Below are positions 26,593 through 35,815 of a stretch of 64,000 nt of DNA, one piece after another. The stretch spans positions 620,001-684,000 of the forward strand of contig CALSRJ010000003.1 of the NCBI GenBank assembly GCA_943788725.1, read 5' to 3'. Position 1 is the stretch's first letter. Each line of letters opens with the position of its first letter. The DNA is from an uncultured Flavobacteriales bacterium. Lineage in GTDB: Bacteria; Bacteroidota; Bacteroidia; Flavobacteriales_G; Salibacteraceae. Position numbers and translations under genes: made by a program. The notes beneath the pieces are model-generated. The model did not search any database and was not told where the DNA came from. It was given only the letters and a program-made list of their open reading frames with translations.

Positions 26593-27372
26593 ATGGCAAT
26601 CAATAAAGAATCACAAGGCTTTACTTTTCTCTTCTCGGTCATCATGGTGGTGATCGTAGCGACCGTACTTTCTCTCGCTGCTCTTGGTCTTAAGGGACCG
26701 CAGGAGGAGAATATGAAACAAGAAAAGATGCAAAATATCCTCGGCTCTATTCAGGTAGAATCTACCCGAGAGGAAGCAGGTGCGAAGTTCGATCAGTACA
26801 TCACCAAGCGTCTCACCCTTAACGTGAAAGGAGAAGTGACCAGCGAGGTTGCGGGTCCTGTTAAATCCTTGTCTACCGATGGTAAGGAGGGGTTTGAAAG
26901 CGACGCATTTAACATCGACGTTAAGAAGCAATACCGCGACAAGACCATGAGCGATGATGAGCGTAAGTATCCGCTTTTCGTTTGTGAGAAAGATGGAGCT
27001 ACCTACTATGTGGTCCCACTGGTTGGAACGGGGCTTTGGGGGCCTATTTGGGGCTTCCTCGCCTTAGAGAGTGACATGAATACTGTGTACGGTGCAACGT
27101 TCGATCACAAGACAGAGACGCCTGGACTGGGGGCAGAAATCAATCAAGGTTGGTTTGAGTCGCCATTCGTAGGAGATCAAATCTTCGATGAGAACGGAAC
27201 ATTCGTCTCCATTGATGTGGTGAAAGGAGGAGCAGCACCGGAAGACAAGCACGGAGTAGATGCCATCACCGGCGGTACGATCACCAGCAACGGTGTTTCT
27301 AATATGTTGGAAAATACGCTCAAAGTGTACGTTCCATACTTCAAGAAGAATTCTGATATCGCAGCAATCTAA
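26593..27372 (+). CDS. nqrC: Na+-translocating NADH:quinone reductase subunit C
   Basis: NqrC, 259 residues, has one N-terminal membrane helix (FLFSVIMVVIVATVLSLAAL) and a periplasmic FMN-binding domain. The flavin attachment motif DAITGGT (Asp 223 to Thr 229) fits D-x-x-(S/T)-G-(A/G)-T, the target of the flavin transferase ApbE, whose gene lies downstream. NqrC passes electrons from the membrane iron site to the FMN of NqrB. The length is close to the Vibrio protein. Confidence 0.97.
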   Translation: MAINKESQGFTFLFSVIMVVIVATVLSLAALGLKGPQEENMKQEKMQNILGSIQVESTREEAGAKFDQYITKRLTLNVKGEVTSEVAGPVKSLSTDGKEGFESDAFNIDVKKQYRDKTMSDDERKYPLFVCEKDGATYYVVPLVGTGLWGPIWGFLALESDMNTVYGATFDHKTETPGLGAEINQGWFESPFVGDQIFDENGTFVSIDVVKGGAAPEDKHGVDAITGGTITSNGVSNMLENTLKVYVPYFKKNSDIAAI

Positions 27373-27378
27373 AAGACT

Positions 27379-28065
27379 ATGAGTACAGAAGTAAAAGCAG
27401 CAGCAGCTGAAGTGGCGGTCAAGGAACCAAGTGAGCCATTGTTCTCTAAGAAGAACAAAAGGCTGCTAACCGACCCGCTCAACGATTCAAACCCGATTAC
27501 CGTCCAGGTACTCGGAATCTGTTCGGCCCTTGCCATTACCGTTCAGGTGAAGCAGGCGGTGGTGATGTCACTTTCGGTGCTCGCCGTAATGATCGGAGGT
27601 AACTTGATCATCTCTTTGATCAGAAACATCATCCCAAGTCGTATCCGAATCATCGTTCAGTTGGTGGTCGTAGCATCTCTTGTGATCCTTGTAGACCAAG
27701 TTTTGAAAGCCTATGTCTACGATGTGAGCAAGGCATTATCGGTCTTCGTGGGATTGATTATTACGAACTGCATCATCATGGGACGTCTGGAAGCTTTTGC
27801 CTTGGCAAATAAGCCTTGGCCATCTATTCTTGATGCCATTGGAAACGCTGCAGGGTATGGTTGGATTTTGATTGCTGTAGCCGTCGTGCGTGAGTTGTTT
27901 GGCTCTGGTACGCTAATGGGCTTCACGATCATTCCAGAGTCCGTGTTTGGGTTTGGATACATGAACAACAACATGATGATCCTGCCTCCGATGGCCTTGA
28001 TCACCGTAGGTATAATCATTTGGATTCAACGATCTAAGAACACAGCATTAATCGAAGAAAACTAA
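27379..28065 (+). CDS. nqrD: Na+-translocating NADH:quinone reductase subunit D
   Basis: NqrD, 228 residues, is a six-helix membrane subunit which with NqrE forms a symmetric pair that holds an iron centre in the middle of the membrane. The conserved NCIIMGRLEAFA segment with its cysteine is present, as are FGSGTLMGF and the C-terminal helix MAIT-like region (PPMALITVGIIIWIQR). The N-terminal 20 residues are Ala/Glu-rich and variable. Six bases separate it from nqrC and from nqrE. Confidence 0.97.
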   Translation: MSTEVKAAAAEVAVKEPSEPLFSKKNKRLLTDPLNDSNPITVQVLGICSALAITVQVKQAVVMSLSVLAVMIGGNLIISLIRNIIPSRIRIIVQLVVVASLVILVDQVLKAYVYDVSKALSVFVGLIITNCIIMGRLEAFALANKPWPSILDAIGNAAGYGWILIAVAVVRELFGSGTLMGFTIIPESVFGFGYMNNNMMILPPMALITVGIIIWIQRSKNTALIEEN

Positions 28066-28071
28066 GCCGCT

Positions 28072-28689
28072 ATGCTAGATCTCGTAAACATATTCGTTAA
28101 GGGCATCTTCATTGAGAACATGATTTTTGCCTACTTCCTTGGAATGTGCTCCTATTTGGCCGTTTCCAAGACAGTGAAGACCGGCGTTGGACTGGGTGCT
28201 GCCGTCATCTTCGTACTGGGCATCACGGTGCCCGTGAACTATCTTATAGAGAATTATGTTCTTAAAGAAGGCGCGCTTATCTGGTTGGATGAGTCTTATG
28301 CGAGCATTGACCTTAGCTTTCTCAGTTTCATCATGTTCATCGCCGTGATTGCGTCGATGGTGCAGTTGGTGGAGATGGCGGTTGAAAAATTCGCGCCGGC
28401 TTTGTATGGTGCACTCGGTATCTTCCTTCCATTGATTGCGGTGAACTGCTCCATCCTAGGAGGTGCGCTTTTCATGCAAGAGCGTCAATACTCGTCCATT
28501 GCAGAGGCTACTTCCTTCGGATTGGGTTCTGGAGTGGGATGGTTCTTAGCGATCGTAGCCATTGCTGCGATTCGAGAGAAGATCAAGTATTCAAATGTTC
28601 CAGCACCGCTTCGTGGGTTGGGTATTACGTTTATCATCACAGGTCTCATGGGCATCGCGTTCATGGCCTTTATGGGAATTGAACTTTAA
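28072..28689 (+). CDS. nqrE: Na+-translocating NADH:quinone reductase subunit E
   Basis: NqrE, 205 residues, is the partner of NqrD, with six helices in inverted topology. The conserved elements [18 protein letters not shown] and [13 protein letters not shown] carry the two cysteines expected at the membrane iron site. It is encoded between nqrD and nqrF with short gaps. Confidence 0.97.
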   Translation: MLDLVNIFVKGIFIENMIFAYFLGMCSYLAVSKTVKTGVGLGAAVIFVLGITVPVNYLIENYVLKEGALIWLDESYASIDLSFLSFIMFIAVIASMVQLVEMAVEKFAPALYGALGIFLPLIAVNCSILGGALFMQERQYSSIAEATSFGLGSGVGWFLAIVAIAAIREKIKYSNVPAPLRGLGITFIITGLMGIAFMAFMGIEL

Positions 28690-28698
28690 GAAACAGCT

Positions 28699-29991
28699 AT
28701 GGCAACTACAGTTATCATCAGTATCGTCGTCTTTCTCGTCTTTATCCTGCTCTTGGTGTCGATCATTCTCTTCGCCAAGGCGAAGCTTTCGCCAAGCGGT
28801 AAAGTAAAGTTGACGATCAATGGAGAAAAGACCGTCGAAGTGGATGCGGGAAGTACGCTGCTCACGACGTTAGGCAACAACAAAATTTTCTTACCATCAG
28901 CTTGTGGTGGAGGTGGAACGTGCATTCAGTGCAAGTGCCAAGTGCACAGCGGTGGTGGAGCGATCCTTCCAACAGAAGAGCCACACTTCTCTCGCAAGGA
29001 GCAGGCGGAAAACTGGCGTTTGGGATGTCAAGTCAAGGTGAAAGAAGACATGGATATTGAAGTTCCTGAAGAGGTCTTTGGTATCAAGAAGTGGGAAGGA
29101 ACGGTTGTTCGGAATTACAATGTTGCATCGTTCATCAAGGAGTTTGTCGTTGAGATTCCTGAGGATATGGGCTACCGAGCTGGCGGATACATCCAGATCG
29201 AAATTCCACCTTGTGAGATCAAGTATGCTGACTTTGACATCACTGCACACCCGACTGAACACCCAGGCGAGCCTGAGAAGTTCAAGCAAGAGTGGGATGG
29301 CTTCAACCTATGGCCATTGGTGATGAAGAACGACGAGCTAGTGGAGCGGGCATATTCTATGGCCTCTTACCCAGCTGAAGGACGCGAGATCATGCTCAAC
29401 GTGCGTATCGCTACGCCGCCATGGGACCGTGCTAACAACAAATGGATGGATGTGAATCCAGGTGTCGCTTCCTCGTTCATCTTCGCACAGAAGCCTGGAG
29501 ATAAAGTGATCATCTCAGGACCTTATGGTGAGTTCTTTATCAAGGACTCTGACGCTGAGATGCTCTACATCGGCGGTGGAGCGGGTATGGCACCTATGCG
29601 CAGCCACCTGTATGAGTTATTCCGCACCATCAAGACAGGAAGAAAAGTGTCGTATTGGTATGGAGGTCGTTCTAAGCGCGAGCTGTTCTACATTGATCAC
29701 TTCCGTGCTTTGGAGAAGGATTTTCCGAACTTCAAGTTCTACCTGGTTCTTTCAGAGCCATTGGAAGTGGACAATTGGTCGGTCATGAAAGACATGGAAG
29801 ATGAAGGAGATGGTTTTGTAGGCTTCGTACACCAAGCGGTGATCGATCAATACCTGAGCAAGCACGATTCCCCTGAGGACATCGAGTTCTACTTCTGTGG
29901 GCCTCCTATGATGAACCAGGCTGTCCTCAAAATGTGCGACGATTGGGGAGTTCCTCCCGAGAACGTTGCCTTCGACGATTTCGGCGGGTAA
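28699..29991 (+). CDS. nqrF: Na+-translocating NADH:quinone reductase subunit F
   Basis: NqrF, 430 residues, is the NADH-oxidising subunit. It has one N-terminal helix ([20 protein letters not shown]), a 2Fe-2S ferredoxin domain with the cysteines in [16 protein letters not shown] and LGCQ, an FAD domain ([13 protein letters not shown] with the RxYS motif) and an NAD-binding domain ([13 protein letters not shown] and [12 protein letters not shown]). It takes electrons from NADH on the cytoplasmic side. It ends the operon, and a strong terminator follows. Confidence 0.97.
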   Translation: MATTVIISIVVFLVFILLLVSIILFAKAKLSPSGKVKLTINGEKTVEVDAGSTLLTTLGNNKIFLPSACGGGGTCIQCKCQVHSGGGAILPTEEPHFSRKEQAENWRLGCQVKVKEDMDIEVPEEVFGIKKWEGTVVRNYNVASFIKEFVVEIPEDMGYRAGGYIQIEIPPCEIKYADFDITAHPTEHPGEPEKFKQEWDGFNLWPLVMKNDELVERAYSMASYPAEGREIMLNVRIATPPWDRANNKWMDVNPGVASSFIFAQKPGDKVIISGPYGEFFIKDSDAEMLYIGGGAGMAPMRSHLYELFRTIKTGRKVSYWYGGRSKRELFYIDHFRALEKDFPNFKFYLVLSEPLEVDNWSVMKDMEDEGDGFVGFVHQAVIDQYLSKHDSPEDIEFYFCGPPMMNQAVLKMCDDWGVPPENVAFDDFGG

Positions 29992-30020
29992 ACGATGCAT
30001 TAAGTCCAAAAAGTAATTAG

Positions 30021-30054
30021 ATCCCCCAACCCGTAAGGCTGGGGGATTTTTTTT
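30021..30054 (+). terminator. Terminator of the nqr operon
   Basis: ATCCCCCA pairs perfectly with TGGGGGAT around a loop containing CCGTAAGG, and eight T follow. It lies 30 bases after the nqrF stop codon. The apbE gene beyond it therefore needs read-through or its own promoter. Confidence 0.92.
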
Positions 30055-30275
30055 GCCTCGGCGATGATTCTTGGACATTTACCTGAGTACGCCTCGTTTT
30101 CAGAGAAGTCACCAATGACGACATGACCCTCAGGAAGCGAGGTCATCACCTCATAGTTCGCGCTGATTAAAATGGCAGCGTCATCCATCTAAATGTTGTG
30201 CCATCGAGCTGCGAGAAGGAATGTCAGTACATTCAGATGTGCTCGATCCTGCAGAAAGCTTCTTATCATTGTCCA

Positions 30276-31364
30276 ATGCAAAAGATTAGCGTAATTCTTC
30301 TGGTCGTTTGGATATGTGCATCCTGCAGTGCAGAGTTGGAAAAAACCTCCTCAGAAGAGTTTAGGCAGATCATAACCGGCGAAGCACAAGGAACAACTTG
30401 GCGCATCGTGTATTATGATCTCCAGGAACGCGATTTTACGTTGCAGGTAGACAGCATTCTCAAACGCATTGATGCCTCAGTGTCCACCTACTTTGAAGGC
30501 TCTACAATTGACGCCTGGAATAAAAGCGATTCAGGGACCACGATCGACCCACTGTTTCTTGACTTGTTGATGAAGAGCTGGGATGCATATGTCTTGACAG
30601 AAGGCGCCTTTGATCCTACCGTTAAGCCGTTGGTTTCCTTTTGGGGCTTTGGTCCGGAACGTCTGACACACCCCGAAAAGGTGGACCCAAAAACCATTGA
30701 TAGCTTGCTTCAATTGGTCAATTTCGATACCCTGACCTTAAGAAGGAACGAACGTGCCGTTGACTTGGCTGCATTCGATTACACTGGAAAAAAGAGCGCT
30801 GGCTATTTTCTCCACAAGCCCATGCCCCAGATGCAACTCGATTTCAACGCCATTGGGCAGGGGTGGAGCGTTGATAAGGTTGTAGAATTTTTAAAAGCCA
30901 ATGAGCTCAAAGTGTTCTTTGTTGAGATAGGAGGTGAATTGGTAGCGGGCTACCCGAAACCAGGACGAGAGCTCTGGCGTTTTGGAATCGATAAACCTAG
31001 CGACGGGAACTATGAACGCGACCTACAGGCAGTCATCAAACTGCGGAACAAAGGCTTGGCGACCAGCGGAAATTACCGGAAATTCTACGAGAAAGATGGG
31101 ATCCGTTTTTCCCATACCATTGACCCGAAAACTGGATATCCCGTGCAGCATCAACTGCTGAGCGCTACTGTAGTGAGCGAGTCAGCTGGAAAAGCAGACG
31201 CACTCGCCACCGCCTTTATGGTCATGGGCGCTGACTCAAGCATCCAATTCGTCGAGGGTAGGAAATACCTTGGTTCGTACATCTATCTGATTTCAGATGA
31301 TCAAAACGGCGGATTTACTACCTATCAGAGTCGACAACTAGCGGGAATGTTGGAAGAAGAGTAG
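30276..31364 (+). CDS. apbE: FAD:protein FMN transferase
   Basis: ApbE, 362 residues here, attaches FMN from FAD to threonines of NqrB and NqrC. The chosen start, ATG 30276, gives a lipoprotein signal (MQKISVILLVVWICASC); the open frame runs 78 bases further upstream but without a signal. Typical features: GEAQGTTWRIVYY, DPTVKPLVSFWGFG, DFNAIGQGWSVDKV, EIGGELVAGYPKP and HTIDPKTGYPV. It acts outside the inner membrane on the NQR subunits. Its place right after nqrF supports that job. A TATCATTG at 30264 may be a weak -7 element. Confidence 0.93.
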   Translation: MQKISVILLVVWICASCSAELEKTSSEEFRQIITGEAQGTTWRIVYYDLQERDFTLQVDSILKRIDASVSTYFEGSTIDAWNKSDSGTTIDPLFLDLLMKSWDAYVLTEGAFDPTVKPLVSFWGFGPERLTHPEKVDPKTIDSLLQLVNFDTLTLRRNERAVDLAAFDYTGKKSAGYFLHKPMPQMQLDFNAIGQGWSVDKVVEFLKANELKVFFVEIGGELVAGYPKPGRELWRFGIDKPSDGNYERDLQAVIKLRNKGLATSGNYRKFYEKDGIRFSHTIDPKTGYPVQHQLLSATVVSESAGKADALATAFMVMGADSSIQFVEGRKYLGSYIYLISDDQNGGFTTYQSRQLAGMLEEE

Positions 31365-31433
31365 GGTGAAGTTGAATTGCAACCTCAACTGCCACTTCAA
31401 TGTTGATGGAGGCTTAGGGTTGGATTTGGTGGC

Positions 31434-31622
31434 TTACGCCTTTTGGCATTGCTCAGTAGGGCGAGATCCGCATACGGTGCACGTGCCATCATCGCTCTTT
31501 AGCATTGGGTTATTGCTGGCGCATGTTCCGGCGAATTCACCGCCTTTTTTACCCCAAATCTTTACGGCAATTCCTGCGAAGGCTAGGCCCAACAAAGCTG
31601 CTGAGAGTAGGATCAATTTCAT
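31434..31622 (-). CDS. Small membrane protein with four cysteines, NqrM-like
   Basis: The 62-residue protein has one N-terminal helix (about 2-22, LILLSAALLGLAFAGIAV), a basic KIWGKKGG, and four cysteines at 34, 48, 51 and 59 in GTCAS, GTCTVCG and TEQC. This resembles NqrM of Vibrio, a small single-helix protein with four conserved cysteines that is needed to insert iron into the NqrD/NqrE site and whose gene follows nqrABCDEF-apbE. The layout here is the same except that the gene is on the opposite strand. NqrM function is inferred; the sequence match is not close. Similar proteins seem common in Bacteroidota. Confidence 0.6.
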   Translation of the reverse strand: MKLILLSAALLGLAFAGIAVKIWGKKGGEFAGTCASNNPMLKSDDGTCTVCGSRPTEQCQKA

Positions 31623-31700
31623 GCTGCGAAATTACGGAATAGGCGGCAGAATAGCCGCACCATTTGCAAGGTTCTGTACGGTTTACTTGTCCATTGGGAG

Positions 31701-32450
31701 CTAGTCCACGAAGAATACTTGCCCACCGCCTTCTTCGTGCCATCGCGTCAAAGCCGGATCACCCGACACATAGATGTTGCCGAGGTGGTAGATTTGAGTG
31801 AATACACTCTCCCATGCGCGTACATAGGTGTCGGAGGTACCGTTATTGTGAACAGTGGCCGTGCGAGCGACGCATTCCTCGGCATGAATAGGGCCATATC
31901 CTGAGTTATAGACATACAGCTGCGTGCTGGATCCTTTGAGGGTAACGTCTGTGGCGCCGGTATGCACCAATATGTTTACTCGCTCACTTTCCGCAAGTAT
32001 GTACATCGACCCAGCGGCGTCCTCGATCTCAATGCGCAGGGTGTCTCCCACGTATGCATCCATGAAACGTACTTCTGCTGCCGATTGGCTGAATATGCTA
32101 TTGAGACTCGAATAGTGGATCTCTACCAAAGGAAGCGGGTCAATTTTTTTGAACCAGTCGCATTGATTTACCTCACTTATGCGCAGCGTGTCGTCGCTAA
32201 CGATGGTTTGGATACCCGCCAATCCATTCTGGCCATAGGCAACGCGCACATAGTCCGCGCTGTCAGCGAAGAGGCGTACGTTCACCCTCCCCTCTACATA
32301 CAGGTGGGTAAACGTGGACAGCGTTCTGATTTCTTCTGATTGGTCGCCTCGACCTTGCACGCACCCTGCACCTTCTTTTTGACAACCAGAGGTCAAGAGG
32401 GAGGCTGCAAGGAGCAAGCTAGAAACGAAATGCAACGCCTGCCTCTGCAT
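31701..32450 (-). CDS. DUF2807-type lipoprotein
   Basis: The 249-residue protein has a lipoprotein signal ending LLTSGC and a beta-solenoid-like body of the putative auto-transporter adhesin, head GIN (DUF2807) type: EEIRTLSTFTHLYVEGRVNVRLFADS, DTLRISEVNQC, and repeated strands such as VNILVHTGATDVTLKGSSTQLYVYNSG. The first 32 bases overlap the end of the upstream PagL-like gene, so the two are translated from one message. It is anchored in the envelope; its ligand is unknown. Confidence 0.72.
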   Translation of the reverse strand: MQRQALHFVSSLLLAASLLTSGCQKEGAGCVQGRGDQSEEIRTLSTFTHLYVEGRVNVRLFADSADYVRVAYGQNGLAGIQTIVSDDTLRISEVNQCDWFKKIDPLPLVEIHYSSLNSIFSQSAAEVRFMDAYVGDTLRIEIEDAAGSMYILAESERVNILVHTGATDVTLKGSSTQLYVYNSGYGPIHAEECVARTATVHNNGTSDTYVRAWESVFTQIYHLGNIYVSGDPALTRWHEEGGGQVFFVD

Positions 32451-33504
32451 AGTCAGCTTTGAATTTATGGGTTTTGAGAGATAGGTTCACGCCAAAGGAG
32501 TCGGTGAAGAAATAGCGCAGACCGACGCGGTTGTACATCCACCCGTCGCGCCCGTATGTGTCCAATACGTAACCACCGATTTGAAAGAAGATCAGCATGT
32601 CTTCCACGTGTAGGTTGTATCCAGCGCGAATCCCGATTTGTGTATTCTCCAGCGCAGTCAATTCTTGATACATCGCTCTGCGGTATTGCAGGAGGGCGAG
32701 GTTGTACATCACGTCTGCGCCAAAAGAAAAGGAGCTCTTTCTTCCCAGTCCAACGTTGTAGTCTGCAAGCGCCACAAACGCGGGTTGTTTTGCCTTGTAG
32801 GGACGCGTGTATTCTTTCAGTCCATTGCTGAAGCCAACGGTCCAAAAGTTTTGGACCTTTTCAACGGCTTTCACCTCCGAAAGGCTGTCGGGTTGTTTGG
32901 AGGGTAAGCGATAGCCGATACCGGTTGAAACCATGGGATAGTTTAATCCGAGGTTTGGCAGGGTGAAGGCAGCATTTGAGAAATGATTGAAGGATAGGTT
33001 GAGGTTCAGATCGAGCCGTTCGTTGAGGTGGTAGCTAAACCGCTGGCCGAGCATGATAAATACATTGCCATAACTTCCGATCGCCACATTCTTGTAATTG
33101 CTGCCAGGGTTGAATGGTTTTGTAACAATGCCCGGTCCGGCCCCTAATTCCAAATTCCACTGAAATTTTGGTTTGATGAGTATGGGAGCGGACAGGTAAA
33201 AGGCGCCTCCAATGCCATAGCCCAAAACATCAGTATTGGCAAGGTCAAAGACGCGCAAGGCAAAGCCAACTTCTGCCTTTGGATAGAGGGTGTGCCATGG
33301 TTTGGATCCTTCAACGGTATGGTATACGCGTCCCTCTGCGAAGTGGGCGGGTCCTTGTGGAAGGTGCTTCATATTTTGCCGGTGTGGCAGCAGAAAGCCG
33401 CGGCCAAAGTTTCCTTCAAATCGGGGTGTCGTCCATTGCGCCGAAAGCGGTAAACCGATAAATAGAAGCAGGATGGAGAGAATGAGCCTTGGAATCATTG
33501 CCAT
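32419..33504 (-). CDS. Acyloxyacyl hydrolase / PagL-like lipid A deacylase
   Basis: The 361-residue outer-membrane protein has a signal peptide (IPRLILSILLLFIGLPLSAQ). The PagL-type active-site stretch NHFSNAAFTLPNLGLN contains the His and Ser of the catalytic HxSN motif and the following PN-G-N. PagL removes a 3-O acyl chain from lipid A in Proteobacteria; the longer Bacteroidota form has 340-380 residues and unproven substrate. The C-terminal half has further barrel strands. It heads a two-gene minus-strand unit with the DUF2807 lipoprotein. Confidence 0.75.
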   Translation of the reverse strand: MAMIPRLILSILLLFIGLPLSAQWTTPRFEGNFGRGFLLPHRQNMKHLPQGPAHFAEGRVYHTVEGSKPWHTLYPKAEVGFALRVFDLANTDVLGYGIGGAFYLSAPILIKPKFQWNLELGAGPGIVTKPFNPGSNYKNVAIGSYGNVFIMLGQRFSYHLNERLDLNLNLSFNHFSNAAFTLPNLGLNYPMVSTGIGYRLPSKQPDSLSEVKAVEKVQNFWTVGFSNGLKEYTRPYKAKQPAFVALADYNVGLGRKSSFSFGADVMYNLALLQYRRAMYQELTALENTQIGIRAGYNLHVEDMLIFFQIGGYVLDTYGRDGWMYNRVGLRYFFTDSFGVNLSLKTHKFKADYAEAGVAFRF

Positions 33505-33608
33505 ACAAAGTTGCGAATGATAAGTTTGCGGTGGGCAAAGGATGAACGAATTAGCATTGATTCATCCATAGTGATGCCCCTTTGAATTCCAATAACCAAG
33601 CATTTTCT

Positions 33609-34379
33609 ATGAGACCAGAACTCGAAGCCTTTGAACGCCTTGTTACCATCATCAGTGAACTGCGCACAGAATGTCCGTGGGATCGCAAGCAAACCATCGA
33701 GTCGCTCCGCTACCTGACCATAGAGGAGACCTACGAGTTGAGCGATGCCATCATCGACAACGACCTCCAGGAAGTGAAGAATGAATTGGGTGATTTGATC
33801 ATGCACGTCGTCTTTTACGCGCAGATTGGATTCGAACGAGGTGCCTTTTCCATCACTGATGTGCTCAATGGGGTCTGCGATAAGTTGGTACATCGTCACC
33901 CTCATGTATATGGAGATGTGGACGTGAACGACGCCGAAGAGGTCAAGCGCAATTGGGAGCAGATCAAATTGAAGGAAGGGAAAAAATCCGTTCTCCAAGG
34001 TGTTCCCAAGAGCCTTCCAGCCATGGTGAAGGCGAATCGTATTCAGGAGAAGGCGAGGGGAGTGGGCTTTGATTGGGATGAGCAGGCACAAGTGTGGGAA
34101 AAGCTGAAGGAGGAACTCAAAGAGCTGCAGGATGAGGTGGAGAGCGGTGCCCCAAAGGCCAAGGTGGAAGATGAGTTTGGTGACGTCTTGTTCAGCATGA
34201 TCAATTACTCGCGGTTCATTGATGTAAACCCCGAAGATGCCTTAGAGCGTACAAATAGGAAATTCATCAAGCGCTTTCAATACTTGGAAAAGCGAGCGAA
34301 CGAACAAGGAAAGCAATTGGCAGACATGACCTTGGGAGAAATGGAATCCATCTGGGAAGAGGCCAAGACGGTGTCTTGA
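33609..34379 (+). CDS. mazG: Nucleoside triphosphate pyrophosphohydrolase MazG
   Basis: MazG hydrolyses NTPs and dNTPs to monophosphates, cleaning abnormal nucleotides. The 256-residue protein has two MazG domains: the first with CPWDRKQTIESLRYLTIEETYEL and EELGDLI-like NELGDLIMHVVF (metal-binding EExxE and ExxD), the second with EELKELQDEVESG and EDEFGDVLFSMIN. The ATG at 33609 is preferred; the frame is open from a TTG at 33582. Its stop touches the stop of the ZIP transporter gene on the opposite strand. Confidence 0.95.
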   Translation: MRPELEAFERLVTIISELRTECPWDRKQTIESLRYLTIEETYELSDAIIDNDLQEVKNELGDLIMHVVFYAQIGFERGAFSITDVLNGVCDKLVHRHPHVYGDVDVNDAEEVKRNWEQIKLKEGKKSVLQGVPKSLPAMVKANRIQEKARGVGFDWDEQAQVWEKLKEELKELQDEVESGAPKAKVEDEFGDVLFSMINYSRFIDVNPEDALERTNRKFIKRFQYLEKRANEQGKQLADMTLGEMESIWEEAKTVS

Positions 34380-35078
34380 TCAGATCGCGATTCCGAGAAG
34401 AATGCCTAGGGCGATGACGGCTACGCGTTTAGGAGATAGCTTGTGGTGGTCGCTGCTTTCAAAGAGAATGGTCGTAGAAACGTGCAAGAGAATGCCGACG
34501 GTCAACCCGAGGCTCATGAACATGAGTTGTTCCGATTCGTTGCCAAGCCATCGCTGGACAAAGGAACCCACTACGGTGCATGCGATAAAGCCGAGCAGCC
34601 AGAGCAGTGCACTGTTCTTACTCAAACCTGACCGGATCAGCAGCGTGGACAAGGTGATGGCTACGGGAATTTTATGTAGCATAATCCCCAAGGTCAATTC
34701 TCGGTCAAAGTGAATCACAGAATCAAAGAGCACTGAGGCAAGTGGCATACCTTCTATCAAGGCGTGCAGGCAAAGCGCTGCGTAGGAAATCAGAAGGGCT
34801 GTTCGAGTGGATGATGCGTGGGCGTGGCCATGCTCGATGCCGCGCGAATAGTTTTCTAGCAATATCTGCACAATGAATCCAATAAGGAGAACATAGCCGG
34901 CCGTATGCCCGAGGTTTTCAAACAGCTCAGGTAGAATGTGCGTGAAAAGTACCGTGATGAGGTAGGCTCCCCCGGCGGACAGGAAGAGGTAGATCCATTG
35001 CTTTTTTTCAGGTGCCTTGTAAATGAACCAGGCACCAGCCGCGAAAGAGATCACAAGTCCGAGGATGTAGGTGGTCAT
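34380..35078 (-). CDS. ZIP-family metal transporter
   Basis: The 232-residue membrane protein has about eight helices. The ZIP signatures are in helix four (CLHALIEGMPL, with His and Glu of the metal site) and helix five (LHKIPVAITLSTLL). The loop before it is His-rich (IEHGHAHASS), as usual in Zn/Fe carriers. It moves zinc or a similar divalent metal into the cytoplasm; the exact metal is unknown. Its start overlaps the stop of the methyltransferase gene by four bases (ATGA), so the two are coupled. Confidence 0.88.
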   Translation of the reverse strand: MTTYILGLVISFAAGAWFIYKAPEKKQWIYLFLSAGGAYLITVLFTHILPELFENLGHTAGYVLLIGFIVQILLENYSRGIEHGHAHASSTRTALLISYAALCLHALIEGMPLASVLFDSVIHFDRELTLGIMLHKIPVAITLSTLLIRSGLSKNSALLWLLGFIACTVVGSFVQRWLGNESEQLMFMSLGLTVGILLHVSTTILFESSDHHKLSPKRVAVIALGILLGIAI

Positions 35079-35812
35079 GCCTTCTTTTTTGCAATGATAA
35101 CCACACGTGGGCTACGCTCGTCATATCCGTGCAACTGGTAGTTTCCAAATGTGTGATCGATGCTAAGTCCTGCTCGTAGGATGAGCTTTTCCAAATCTTC
35201 TTTCGAAAAAGCACGCACCCGCTCTTGGTAGTGCTTCACTTCGTCTCCATCGGTCACTTCGATGTGCTTGACAATGCATTTATCGTCTACGCTGCGGGTT
35301 ACCTTGAACCGAATGCCGTCGATCACGGTAAGGTCTTCCTGCTTGAAGTTGTGAAGGACCTCAGAAGCGTTGAGAAAGTCAATGACCAATTTACCACCAG
35401 GTTTTAGGCATAGTTGCATGTTGTCTAAGGCCTGTTGGTGCTCGGCATCGTTGTCAAAATAGCCGAAACTCGTAAAGAGATTCATGGCTACATCCATATT
35501 AGAAACGGGGAACTTGGCGCGGATGTCGTGTTGAATGAAGGCGATGCGATCTTCCGATGCCGCACATGCATTGGCCTCATCAATGCTGTTCCTGCTCAGG
35601 TCTATGCCCGTGACGTCGTAGCCAAGACTGTGGAGGTATCTTGCATGACGTCCTTTGCCGCAGGCTATATCAATGAAACGCGCTTGCTTCTCTGGGCGAA
35701 GGAAACGAAGAAGCGCATCAATGAATTGACGCGCTTCCACTTCATTCCTATTTCGATAAAGCAGGTGGTAATAGTCTGTGTTGAACCAGGTCTCAAACCA
35801 CGCTTTGCTCAT
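35075..35812 (-). CDS. Class I SAM-dependent methyltransferase
   Basis: The 245-residue protein has the Rossmann methyltransferase motifs: I (FIDIACGKGRHARYLHSLGYDVTGIDLS), with the acidic end of strand two, then post-I AFIQHDIRAKFP, and LKPGGKLVIDFLNASEVL. The start MSKAWFETWFNTDYYHLLYRNRNE is typical of a Bacteroidota subfamily with unknown substrate. It lies between the DPP7 gene, three bases upstream, and the ZIP gene. Confidence 0.88.
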   Translation of the reverse strand: MSKAWFETWFNTDYYHLLYRNRNEVEARQFIDALLRFLRPEKQARFIDIACGKGRHARYLHSLGYDVTGIDLSRNSIDEANACAASEDRIAFIQHDIRAKFPVSNMDVAMNLFTSFGYFDNDAEHQQALDNMQLCLKPGGKLVIDFLNASEVLHNFKQEDLTVIDGIRFKVTRSVDDKCIVKHIEVTDGDEVKHYQERVRAFSKEDLEKLILRAGLSIDHTFGNYQLHGYDERSPRVVIIAKKKA

Positions 35813-35815
35813 TGA

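Noticed and set aside
30000-30188. Minus-strand frame of 62 residues starting MDDAAILISANYEV, between nqrF and apbE
   Set aside because: Its start is protein-like, but the second half runs through the perfect terminator of the nqr operon, and no homologue was recognised.
31366-31704. Plus-strand frame of 112 residues after apbE
   Set aside because: It is the antisense of the four-cysteine membrane protein at 31434-31622, which has the better composition and helix.
33495-34091. Minus-strand frame of 198 residues over mazG
   Set aside because: It is antisense to the two clear MazG domains and has no recognisable feature.
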